Assembly: GCA_038503035.1 (NCBI GenBank)
Contig: JAVSML010001068.1
Location: 503,323-567,322, forward strand
DNA from: Crocodylus rhombifer
Taxonomy: Eukaryota; Chordata; Crocodylia; Crocodylidae
Length of the DNA: 64,000 nt
Reading direction: 5' to 3'
A program made the position numbers and the translations under genes. Under the pieces are notes generated by a model. The model had not been told where the DNA came from, ran no database searches, and saw nothing but the letters and a program-made list of their open reading frames with translations. Shown here in pieces: positions 1 through 10,799 of the stretch; position 1 is the first letter of the stretch; each line of letters opens with the position of its first letter.

Positions 1-2284
1 CACGCAACAGTGTGAGTTGCACAAAATGTTGATTTGCTGTGTTTATGAAATGAGTACCTTCTATCCTAGACACTGAATGAGGCAAGGTTCCGTAGAAAAT
101 GAGTACACGATCGTGTAATTAAAGACTACATCATAATGAACAAGCACAGTGAGGCTGAGCAATGGTTATACAACCAGCTCTCTAGGCATACATAGGTATA
201 GATATCACTCATTTACAAACTCCTACATCTTTAGAGATCACAAAAGATTAGAATTTGTGAAGAAAATGTCCTTTCCTTAGTGTGCTTTAGCTGGAAGCTA
301 CAGAAATGTTCTCTTATTCTTAACTCTTTGTTTACCTAAGCTTCTCTTTGGGAATATACGTAGGTCAATACATCTCTTATACACTCCTGTGCATACTCAC
401 TTCCTGCAATACATTTGTCAAATACATAAATATTTTCATTCTTAAAAAGTCAGTAAATTAAATGTTATATTCCTGGATGTTCCTGGCATGTTTTATGAAG
501 CCCAAGTTAAACACAATCAATACACTACACATAATAATGACTGGAATCCTCCAGCATGGTAATTCTGTTTTACTCAGAGCCAGAATAGTCACAAGATCAT
601 TATATTTATTGCTGTATTCTACTTCTAAGAAATTTGCACATATGGATGTTTATTGGCAAGAAAGAGATTAAAATATTCCTAATCAAACTTTTTTTTTTTT
701 AAGAGTGAAGTGTAAATAGCTTGGCAACATATTTTTCATTCCAAATCTACTATCACAAATGAATTAATTATTCAGTAGTTTAATCTGTTCACTTGCTGAT
801 ACTGTTTATGTATCAGTTTACTATGTGTCCAGCACTTGAAAAACTGGTGTAGGTGTTTTGACTATGAGACGTCTGCCCAGATGGCCTCAGAATGAAGAGT
901 GATATTCAAATATTCCCAGGGGACTGGCCAGCTGCATCTAACATGATTAAAAAAATGCACAGAACCATTTTCATAAAGTATAATTGAGAATACTGGGGAG
1001 AGTGCTTAAATGTAATCCATTTATAATTGACTTACTTGGCAGGAGTCAACTGAAATGAGATTTTAGCAGGCACAAGCGTTAAGGTATGCATCTCATGTAA
1101 GCCACATCAGAACAAAGTCTGTGGCTTTGTGGAATCCTCTTTCAGTTCAATCTTCATTTATTATTATTTTGCCATTATTCAGACATTTACCAGCTACAAT
1201 AAAAGATTCTTTGAAGAAGTCCACTAATTAATCATGCTATTGAGAAACATTCGGAGATACTTCAACTCTATATTAACATAGATAAATATATTCAAGGATT
1301 CATACTTTAATGCCTCACTTCTCCAATCTGAGCAGGAAACTGAAACCTAGAGGTCTAAAGTGAACACATTTTCTTTGATAAACAGTGCACAACCGTCTTA
1401 TTTAAAGACTAAGGAAAAACCTCCACAGAAATGAGCCAAATCTAATACAGTGAGACAACCTGTATGGTGCTTCATATACCAATAACATTTTGGGTATCAC
1501 ATTCTCATCTTCTGGAGCTAAACCAAGACCCTAATAGTAGAGGCCTATGCCTTCTTGCCTGTTTTCACTCCAAAACTATAATGTTTCATTCCTGCCAGAT
1601 GCTGAATGTGTGCAGAGGGGGGAAACTGTATTCCATGAAGTGACTGCGACACAAAACCTATAGCCATGGAGAAGGGGTTTGTTTAGCAGGCTCCAGGAGA
1701 TTGCTCATTAAATCCTAATCATACATCCAGGACTTCAACAAAGAAACAGAAAATTCTCAAGGGGAAAAAGATCATCATCTTAGTATGTAGATTGTTTCAC
1801 TAAATTCATATATAGAAAAATTTCCAAGACACAATATTTTTGGCTTGCATAAAACAATGTGCCTTTTACTAGGGGCTCTTAAGATTATGACCTGTCTGAT
1901 TTTAGTGTGTTAAAATAATGTTCCAGGAAAATGTTAGAAAATTAGGTGTTACAAAAATTTATGGTTTTTAAGTGGAAGGAAACCAATGACATAATAGATT
2001 ATTTGGCTGAGTTTCTGACACAAATTTTAGGCATATTTATTTCTTCCAATTAGCTCTCCATTAGATCAGTTCAGGTGTAAGTTACTTTACCATATTTATT
2101 TGATGTGATTTATAGAAAGACTTTCTGAGTGACCCATGAACAACATGTGAATAGAAAAATGTGCATACCATTTTATATAAACAAAAAAAGATCTCCTTCC
2201 CTCAAAATAACATTGTGAATGTACAATGCATCTATATTCCCAGACACAGACCAAGACAAATCTTGCAATTGGATCATAGACACA
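1..2284. other. ABCA13 intron, no recognised element
   Basis: AT-rich unique-looking sequence inside the ABCA13 intron that follows the 8372-8464 exon. I see no exon, repeat boundary or RNA gene here; short open frames have no recognisable coding content. Confidence 0.5.
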
Positions 2285-3850
2285 GGAGGGACACCAGCCC
2301 ACCAACTACTAGCGCAGACTTAGTGAAGGGGCACTTGGAGGGCTGGTTGTGTTCAAATGAGCAGGCCCAGATAAACTTCATCAAAGGGTGCTGAAGGAAT
2401 TGGCCAGTGTCATAGCAGAGCCACTGGTATGGTTGTTTGAGCACTCATGGTGCTCTGGTCAGGTCCCAGAGGACTGGAAAAGGGTTAATTCAGCTCCTAT
2501 TTTCAAGCAGGGAGGAGGGAGGAACCAGGAAACTATAGGCCAGTTAGTCTTACCTCTATCCTTGGAAAAAGTCTGGAAAAAATCATTAAAGATCATATTT
2601 GTGGGAGCTCGGCAAGGGAAATAATGCTGAAAGGAAATCAGCATGGGTTCATTCCAGGTAGATCCTGTCTGACTAACCTTGTTTCTTTTTAAGACCACAA
2701 AATGCTTAGACACAGGAGTCAAGGTAGATATTATCTACCTAGACTTTAAGAAGGCCTTCAATACGGTATCACATTCTGTTATTGTAAATAAACTGACAGG
2801 CTGTGATGTAGATGATTGTCTTAGGGGTTGCACCCAGAGAGTTGTGGTGGATAGGTCGATATCAACCTGGAAAGATGTGGGCAGTGGAGTCCCACAAGGC
2901 TCAGTCCTTGGACTGGTCCTATTCAGTGACTTCATCAGTGACTCAGACAAGGGCGTAGAGAGCACCCTGTCCACATTCACAGATGATACCAAATTATGGG
3001 GCAAAATTAACACACCAGAGGGTAGAGAACAGATCCAGGCAGATCTGGACAGGTTGGAAAAATGGGCAGAACCAAATAGGATTCAGTTCAACAAAGACAA
3101 GTGCAAATTGCTGCACCTGGGCAAAATGTTGGGGGAGGACCTTCTCAGCAGCACAGCAGCAGAAAGGGGTCTTGGATTCACAGCTGACTCCAAGATGAAC
3201 ATGAGTCGTCAAGGTAACAAAGTGATCAACAAGGTTAACCACACTTTATCATGCATTAGCAGATGCATGACGAACAGGTCCAGGGAGGTGATGCTTCCTC
3301 TCTCTGTGGCACTGGTCAGGCTGCAGTTGGAGTACTGTGTCCAGTTTTGGGTGTCGCACTTCAAGAGGGATGTGGAGAATCTTGAGAGGGTTCAAAGGAG
3401 GGCCACTCATACGGTCAGAGACCTGCAGGCAGTGCCCTACAAGGAGAGACTGAGGGACCTAGATCTCTTCAGCATTTACAGGAGAAAGCTGAGAGGTGAT
3501 CTTGTGGCTGCTTCTAAATTCAACAGGGGAGCACAGCAGGGAATAGGAGATAAGCTATTTACTAGGGCACCCCCTGCAGTAACTAGGAATAATGGCCACA
3601 AATTGACAGAGAACAGATTTAGGCTGGCCATTGGAAAGAACTTCTTCACAGTAGGGGTTACCAGAATCTGGAATGGGCTTCCAAGGGAGGTGGTACTCTC
3701 CCCTCTTCCTTGGGGGTCATCAGGAGGAGACTAGAGAAGCACCTAGTTGGGGTCATCTGACCCCAGCACTCTTTCCTGCCCAGGGCAGGGTGTCAAACTC
3801 GATGACCTACTGAAGTCCCTTCTGACCCTAACATCTACGAATGTATGAAT
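2285..3850 (+). mobile_element. CR1 LINE, 5'-truncated, broken RT
   Basis: This is a truncated CR1 non-LTR retrotransposon. Fragments of the reverse transcriptase lie in different frames: the N-terminal RT part around 2290-2680, then a 351-codon open stretch from 2679 to 3734. The latter contains IYLDFKKAFNTVSHS, VPQGSVLGLVLF, and FTDDTKLWGKI (the catalytic Asp-Asp box, with Thr where FADD is usual). The CR1 C-terminal region follows (LEYCVQFW, then RVQRRATHTVRD). The copy ends in the CR1-type 3' tail ending TATGAATT near 3848. Frameshifts in the first 400 bp and the missing endonuclease make it non-autonomous. It lies antisense to ABCA13 and belongs to the same subtype as the copies at 17634 and 60462. 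Confidence 0.93.
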
Positions 3851-4296
3851 TGCTGGGATTCTTATGGAGTTCCCTTTAACACAATGTCTGCTTAAAAATA
3901 AACTACAAATAAAATATATGTGTACCATGTACACATGCATACGAATCCACAACCAAGCAATACTCATTTTAACACCAACTCTAAACTATGTGCTTTACCA
4001 CCCAAAATATATCACCACCCAATGTCATGGGATTCTTGTCACACCAGGAAGTTCTTGCATCCTGCTGCCTCATACAGACTCTTTCCTGAAATGTCACATT
4101 CCCTGTACACTGTTTCTAAGAACATTTACTTTATGTCACACAGTCAGTCATGACCCTAGAAAAAAATCTTTTTTCCTTAATTTCTGCCTTCCAAAATCAA
4201 AGATGCATGTTTTATCTGGGGGTTGTTTATATGTGAGAAAATCTGGTAGTCTCAAATTTACAACTTTTATTGCAACCTTTTAAAGACAGAAATAAC

Positions 4297-4995
4297 TAGG
4301 GATGTGTGAAGCTTCGATCCCTGATTCAACTGGGTGGAGATCTGGCCTGATTCGGTGGCCAAATCTCTGAATTGAATCAGGAAACCCTTTTAACCTCTCC
4401 AAATTGAATTTGAACCCTCCAAATCAATTCGGAAAGATTCAGAAAGATTTAGTGATTTGGATATAGACATAGCTTCAAATGTTTTTTCTACATACCTCAA
4501 GGTAGCAGGCAGGTCATGAACACTGAGATCATGGCCTGCATGGAGCATTCCACAGGAGTGCAGGGGGTGCCCCAGTGTGCTCGGCAGCAGACCTGGAAGT
4601 GGGCCAGAAGCACTTCTGGTCCACTTCCAGGTCCACCAGAATGCGCTGGTGACTGGTACCTCCTGAGTCTGGGGGGGGGCACCCAGGGTTCCTCCGTGGC
4701 TGCTTGCTGAACCGGAGAGGCATGTTTCAGTCCACCTCAGGGTTTGCCACTGAGCACATGGGCCCCCCTTGCACTCCATCCACCCCAGAGTCGTAGCATT
4801 CACAAGCCACATTTGATACCTCAAGGTATGTAGAAAAAATATTTAAAGCTATGTTTATGGCCGAATCGCTGATTCTCCAAATCAGGATCGAATTTTCAGA
4901 TTCAGATTTGGCCAAATTGAATTGGAGACAGTGATCCAAATTAATGAATCGAATCACTGTCCCTGAATCGAATAGGCCCGTTTTGCACACCCCTA
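4297..4995. mobile_element. hAT-like fold-back element with 8-bp TSD
   Basis: This is a 699-bp non-autonomous DNA element. Its ends are inverted (TAGGGATGTGTGAA at the left, the complement of TAGGGGTGTGCAAA at the right). It is flanked by an 8-bp target duplication, GAAATAAC at 4289-4296 and GTAATAAC at 4996-5003, with one mismatch. The arms are about 200 bp long and pair almost throughout, for example ACATAGCTT..AAAT.TTTTTTCT at 4470-4490 with its complement at 4830-4856. The GC-rich core (4500-4810) is itself an inverted repeat, with a 42-bp palindrome at 4591-4632. The TAGGG termini and 8-bp duplication indicate the hAT superfamily. There is no transposase. Confidence 0.85.
4591..4632. repeat. 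42-bp palindrome in hAT core
   Basis: Two 21-base arms (ACCTGGAAGTGG and its complement at the outer ends) meet with no loop and two mismatches. It lies at the GC-rich centre of the fold-back element 4297-4995. Confidence 0.8.
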
Positions 4996-5003
4996 GTAAT
5001 AAC

Positions 5004-8000
5004 AGCTTACTCAAGTGAAAGCATTCTATCGCTACCTTGTCTTAAGATCATTGAGATCAAAGTTAAGGTTGGCCCTTCAAGTTGGAATAGATTTTGGTGT
5101 AGATGTGAACAAGTCTCAAAACAGGATTTGGGCTTTGCAGTAGGGAATTGGGAGTTGATGCTATCTTAACTGGGGACTGCTTTGATTCTTTTGAAAGAAA
5201 ATTCAACTTCATTGGAAGTTAATGTTCAGAGGATTCAAGGGGAGTCAGAAGAGATTGGTAAATGGGGTAGCATGGACAACTGTTAAGGACAGTGGGCTGA
5301 GGAGCAAGAGACATTTGATGGATGAGTGGTTAGGGTGCTGGGAGAACACAAGGTGCTGAATAGGTTGGGAGGGAAGGGAACATGGACTGTATGACTACAG
5401 AAATTCTAAGATTTCTGTGAGGCAAAGTGGGAAATTAATTTTTTAAGTCTGAAAGGGAGCCTGGGGAAGGAAGCCTAGAAGAGGAACAAGTAATGGCTGA
5501 ACTATAAAAAAAGATGCAGAGAATTTTCAGGTGAGGGAAGTATGGAAGTCTCTGGGGGATATCAAGGAATATGTGTTATATATGGGCCTGCCAACAGTAT
5601 TAGGCAGAGCCAGAAAAAAGCCAGGTAACAATCATTCAAAGTTGAATTATGTCATTGTCTTCTGTTTTCCAAATATATATATATCAATTGTCCTTTAGAT
5701 GGTAACTGTGCTAAATATGGACTAAATTCAATCACACAGAAAGAGATAACTTCATACTAGCATACCTTAGGAGGTTTGTCAGTCTCCTAGTAGTGACCCT
5801 GATCAGGTCTGTGACACTTTGGGACGTACAAGGGATATTGGGCTGAAAGATAAAGGGTCAGGAGCTGATGGGATCTGTATGTCTGTTGTGAAACCGGGAA
5901 GCCAGAGAAGCAGGGCAGAGAGGAAGCAGCAGTAAACTGAAATTCATGGTGGATATGGGAATGCCCATTGGGTTTCCTAAGCACAGATCAAAACTGTTCA
6001 GATGAAGAAGGGGAATAACTTTTATTACATTTAAAATTACTTTTAAAATAACCTCTACCCACAATATTATTTTAATACATCCTTCTGTGTGCAGTAACTA
6101 TGGTAGGCTCTGCTTCAGGCACCTAATTTTGAGAACTGGATTATTTTAATTAATTCCTCTAGTAAAGTTGGTGACTATATACTCTGAAAAATGGGTTAGA
6201 AAACTCAATAGGTTTCTGAACAATAAGTGTGGTAAATTTGGAGACTAAATATAATCAATGAACTGTGATCTTAAGGGATTTAATCCTGTTTTAAGTGAAA
6301 GTCTTAATGTAGCTTTAACTATGGATTCACTACCATCACTTCAGTAATATTGATAACCAGTCCACATCTCATGAGAACCCAGAGGAACGCCATTAACATT
6401 CATTTATTTAAAGAACTCTCATGGCAAATATAAGGAACACAAACCTGCTGCTAATGTGGAATGTTCTTAGCACACAAATTATTTTTCCAATTAAAAATTA
6501 ATTTGGGAAGAATAATGACAATGGATCTAGGCTGTCAAGCACCCTTATCTGAGAATATCTATTGTAATCCAGCTTTGAAGACATTTGAAAGAGGAGTTTA
6601 TGCAGCCTTCATTTCAGATCTGTTGATTTACATGTGTCCTGATATCATTAGAGTTGGAACTTCCAACATGTCATGTAGCTTACTGCCCTGCATTGTTTTC
6701 CTTACCTCCAAATCATCTGATAGATGACATCTACTAGCTATCTAAATACACTTTATGCATCTCTAGTGAAGGCATGACCAACTGGGCAATATCAGCCTTT
6801 TTCATGAATATAATGAACATAGTATTATATGCTTATGATGGCTTACCTGCCAAGGTATAGATCAAATAAGCAAATGACATCCCAAATAAAAATCCTTGAC
6901 AAAACAATGGGGGAGTTGTATATTGAAGAATACCCCTACCTAGCTGCAGCAAAACTAAAGACAACTGACACATCCAAGAGCGGAACCCAGGATCAGGAAG
7001 AAGATACTCATCCTTAGAAGAACGAGCAATTAAAAAACGGTGATTGTTCAATGAGAAGTCAGTGTGTATACAGTGAGCTGAGGAAAGCTAACAGGTTGGC
7101 AACAGAGGAAAAAGTGAGGCAAAACTGCAGAAAGGACAGTCATCTCCCCATATCCCTGGCCCAGAAGTAACCGAGCTGTCAAGGGTAGTTAAAGTATATA
7201 TGGAAAAGCTTAGGTTTAGAGAAAAAGAAAATTGAATATGGGCCTTTACTGTATTTACCCTTGATTTTGCATGCTGGATACAGACTCTAAGCCACCTCAC
7301 TGATCACCAGCACCTGGTGTGAAAAGATTTTTAGATGCCAAATCACATTTACCGAAGTCCATTACATTCATTCAAAAACATGAGTGGATAGATGGCAATT
7401 CAAAGCTTGGACAGCTTGCTCATATGCATTCAAAATATTTATATTCACAGTGGCAGGCCTCAGCTTCACTGTGGCATAGCTTCACTGACTCCAAAGGTGA
7501 GAAACTACCTGAGTATCTGGCCCTGAAGCTTAATCTAACATTTAATGTTAATATTCCAGGCTGAAGTTTACCCCGACTATATCATGTTCTATTTGCTTGA
7601 TGTTATTTTTTGTGTGTCCTCTTTATAATCTCCCTGTTGCCAGAGATTATGTTTGAGGTTAATCAGAACCAAGGATGTAATTACAAAAGCAACTGTGGTA
7701 AATTCAAGGGAGCTCCTCCCCTCATCCCAACCTTTCTTTGAGGAACAGGATACCACCTGCTTACTGCATGGCAAAAGAATGCATGCAGGGCAGTCACTGC
7801 AGTGTAGCTGGGGTGTTCTGCAAATTTGGACCCTACTTTGCCTTTCAGGAACACGCTTGTGCAGCCATCCCCTGAGCATATTTAGTCCAGGAAAAGGTAA
7901 AATAGAAGCATCATTATTTATAAATATGGCTCAGGTCTGAGGGATATGAACACCAGCAAATAGTGCTGAAAATAGCTGAAGAGAGCATTAGGACAGATGG

Positions 8001-8371
8001 GTGGCTAACATGTTAGCATTCTGTTACCTGCTTCTTTCGTCAAGAGAAAATACATGCAATGAACAGAAAGTTATTTCCAAATATTGCAAGATTCAAATTA
8101 TACACAGCCCACAGTTCAAGCTGAACAAAACAGGGGCTTGATTTTTTGTACAGACTTTCTGAACAGAATTATGCTCAAGAGTGACCAGTTATAAGGCCAT
8201 ATATCAAATTATTTTGCCAAGATATCCTAATTTATTTTAAGATGTCCTAGCTGAAGGAAAGAAAAAAAGTGCTCTACCTTTAATGGTATTTACACTATAC
8301 TGACATTATTAAAACATCTAAGACAGCTCCTTGGTGAAATTTAGTTGCAGAAAGTTGCCAAGAGATGATAC
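5004..8371. other. ABCA13 intron, nothing recognised
   Basis: AT-rich intronic sequence between the hAT-like element and the 8372-8464 exon. It holds a short TA run near 5673. I looked for the missing 3' exons of ABCA13 on the minus strand and saw none. Confidence 0.45.
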
Positions 8372-8464
8372 CTGTTTTTAATGTGTTGGGGAGAACCAAG
8401 ACACTGGAAACTGCCATCCACCATAATAGCAAGCCGTGTGCAGAGCGCTTCACACTCCTCCATG
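8372..8464 (-). CDS. ABCA13: ABCA13 exon, end of NBD2 core
   Basis: This exon is 93 nt: one base completing the Ser after the switch histidine, then 30 codons (Met-Glu-Glu-Cys-Glu-Ala to Ile-Lys-Asn) and two bases. It lies between a TTTTTTAG acceptor and an ACAG|GTATCA donor. The peptide [17 protein letters not shown] then [13 protein letters not shown] is the highly conserved end of the ABCA NBD2 core. The expected next residues (Arg-Phe-Gly-Asp-Gly-Tyr) and the regulatory C-terminal domain were not found between 1 and 8371. The next intron is therefore at least 8.3 kb and the gene continues beyond the left edge. Confidence 0.94.
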
Positions 8465-8699
8465 CTAAAAAAGAGATATAAGGAGAACAACAGTTGACAC
8501 AGTAGCCATAGATTTGTAGCTACCTTTAGTTAAAATCAAGATAAACTCAAATGATGGAGGAAACAATACACAGACCCCTTCACATCTGCCTCAGCAATAC
8601 AAATACAACTCTAGTCAGTAGAGAATAAAGAGACAGATGGCTGAATCTTATAACATTACAAAAGCACTACTACTTGCAAGCTGGAGACAGAAATTACAC

Positions 8700-8870
8700 A
8701 TAAAGTGGTACAAGTGATTGGAAACTGGTCTAAACTGGTAACAGAACAGAAATTCAAAATGGCCGAACCCAGTTTAAGATAGACTTAGAAGGATGTAGTA
8801 TCAGATTTAATCAGTTTAGGTTAGACTGGTCTAACAAATTTCTGTCCCAGATCCATAGGCAGCAGAAGGT
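8700..8870. repeat. Arm of a fold-back element, family shared with 58.6 kb
   Basis: The stretch around AAACTGGTCTAAACTGGTAA and CAGAACAGAAATTCA matches the reverse complement of 58560-58730, including a TTCTGTCCCAG block. In both places it borders a GC-rich island. I read it as the left terminal arm of an element whose core is 8880-10790. The outer ends and target duplication could not be fixed. Confidence 0.55.
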
Positions 8871-9046
8871 TGGGCTAACGGGGTTAAGCCCCCCGAGCTG
8901 TGGTGCAGTGGTGACAGTGCAGAGGGCCACAGGGCAGCCCAGGCACAGGCTCCAGTGGCTGTAGCTGGGAATGTGCACAGAAACAGCCACGCAGCTGCAG
9001 CCTACATGAAGCCAGGATTGCACCCCAGCAGCTTGAGGAGTACTGG

Positions 9047-9415
9047 TAGGGTTACCATACACTTGGGTTTTCCTATACATGTCCTCATTTTGAGTCCTCC
9101 TGTCTCCCTCCGGGTGGGTTTTTCAAATCTGAACAAATGTCTGAGTTTTTGCTTTGTCTGTTTGGTGGGAGGAGGGGGAGGGGCAATTGTAGGCAGGGAG
9201 CGGTGGGCAGGTAAGTGCATCTACGCTCGCCCCAGGAGCTGCAGGCAGGTAAGTCTGGTTTGGAGGGCTGAGTCTGGGGCTGTGGCAGGGCAAGGGGGCT
9301 GGGAGGGGGACAGTGCCTGCCCCCTCCAGCAAGGGAAGGGGACTTTCGAGAGCCATGGCTGGGCCAGCAACACAGGGTGTCCTCTTTTTTTGGAACTGAA
9401 CATACGGTAACCCTA
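9047..9415. mobile_element. hAT-like non-autonomous element
   Basis: This 369-bp unit starts TAGGGTTACCATACA and ends with the complement of TAGGGTTACCGTATG. It is flanked by AGTACTGG (9039-9046) and AGCACTGC (9416-9423), an 8-bp duplication with two differences. The interior is GC-rich, with no transposase. It is nested in the GC-rich block 8880-10790, directly beside the palindrome at 9430. Confidence 0.7.
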
Positions 9416-9429
9416 AGCACTGCCCACCA

Positions 9430-10118
9430 CAGCAGGAAAGTCTGGAAAGGGGAAGGGGCATGGGGGCGGTGATCGAGGCCCCCACAGTGAGGGAAGGTGT
9501 GGGGCAGGGGCTGAGGTGAATGAAGCCCCATGGTGGGTTGTGGGATGTTGAAGCCCCGGTGGCTTGTCCTTGTCCAGGGGTACGGAGGGACTCCTGGCAC
9601 TGCATACACCCCAGGGGTGGCACAGGGGCATTTGTCCCCCAACTATGTGCATGGGGATGAGACAGGCTGCCTGTTGCATGCTGGGCTTTGAACCCCACTG
9701 CCACTGTCTCAGGAGCCATGTGATGCTATGTTTCTGCCATGGCCAGGCTGTGCTGCATCCCCTGCCTGCCAAGTGGTGGCAAGCACATGGCATTGCACAC
9801 AGCATCCAAGGCAGCAGGGCACAGAGCCCCATCCTCCAGCAGCAGCCTGCCTCCACCCTCGGCACAAATCCAGGGGGCACATGTCCTCCGTGCCTCTCCC
9901 AGGGTGCACACAACACCAGGAGCCCCCCACCCCACACCCCACACACACCTCTGAATGAGGTGCCCAGGCCCCGACTGTCCCATGACTCATCCCAGCCTCA
10001 GGGCCCCATTCACCGCAGCCCCTGCCCCACTCCCTCCCTCACTGTGGGGGCCTCAACCTGCCCCGCTGTGCCCCATCCCTCTCTCCCCACCCCTCCCCCT
10101 CCACAGACTTACCTGCTG
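9430..10118. repeat. ~690-bp GC-rich imperfect palindrome
   Basis: Left arm from CAGCAGGAAAGTCTGG (9430) and right arm ending at the complement of CAGCAGGTAAGTCTG (10118) pair across a centre near 9770. A clear matching block is 9472-9526 with 10000-10054 (GAGGCCCCCACAGTGAGGG on one side, its complement on the other). Further pairing runs inward through a CTCCTGG..TG.A.ACACC block. Long open frames here reflect base composition, not genes. Confidence 0.8.
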
Positions 10119-10558
10119 GGTGCGGTGTGTGTGTGTGCAAGTGTGCGTGTACTCAGCCTCCACAAACAATATTTTCTCCCTCTGCCTATGTCCTGATCCC
10201 ATAGCAAATCACCTTAGTTTCCTCTCCTCTGGCATCCCAGGATGCCTTATGGCTCCCAGCTAATCCCCCTTGCAGGGCAGAAAGCTAGTGTCTGCTCCCC
10301 CCACTCCCATCTGCGCCAGCTCAACCAGGCTGGCTCTGCCCTGGGGCTGTTACAGAGCTGAGGCAGCAAAGCCTGTGCATCCTCTCTGCACCTGTCAGAC
10401 CTGCAGAACAGTGGGAGGAGGCAGGGGTACAGATCCTCACTGCTCCAACCAGGGCCTCAGAGCTGTGGTACCTCATGGGGTTTTCCCTGCCCTGCCCCAG
10501 GCTCCCCTTGTCTGCCCAGTTGGGTTTTCCTCACCCCAGCTTGGCTGCCAGTCACTGC

Positions 10559-10618
10559 CTTTGACCGCAGGGGGACTGGCAAAGGAGTCCCTATCCTGAT
10601 GCCAAGGTGGAGTTCCCC
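10559..10618 (+). repeat. Direct repeat, copy 1
   Basis: About 60 bp (CAGGGGGACTGGCAAAGGAG then a CCTGATGCCAAGGTGG block) repeated in the same orientation at 11094-11153 with about 90% identity. Copy 1 is within the GC-rich block; copy 2 lies beyond it in AT-rich sequence. Confidence 0.85.
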
Positions 10619-10799
10619 CCACTCCAGCCTGGGGTCCAGCCAGCAGCAGAGAGCCCCACACCAGGGCTGATTGCCCTTTGCACTGCCAGGCCAACTGCTC
10701 AGCCCTTCCTCCTGCCAGTCTCTGACCCACAGGGGGTAGGGGAAGAGCCCCCATCCCAGTGCCACTCCAGATTCAGGTTGCAGCAGTACTGAAATTTGT

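Noticed and set aside
9085..10263. Several open frames of 100-210 codons on both strands
   Set aside because: They overlap in many frames, are Pro/Gly/Cys-rich, and coincide with a GC-rich palindrome where stops are rare.
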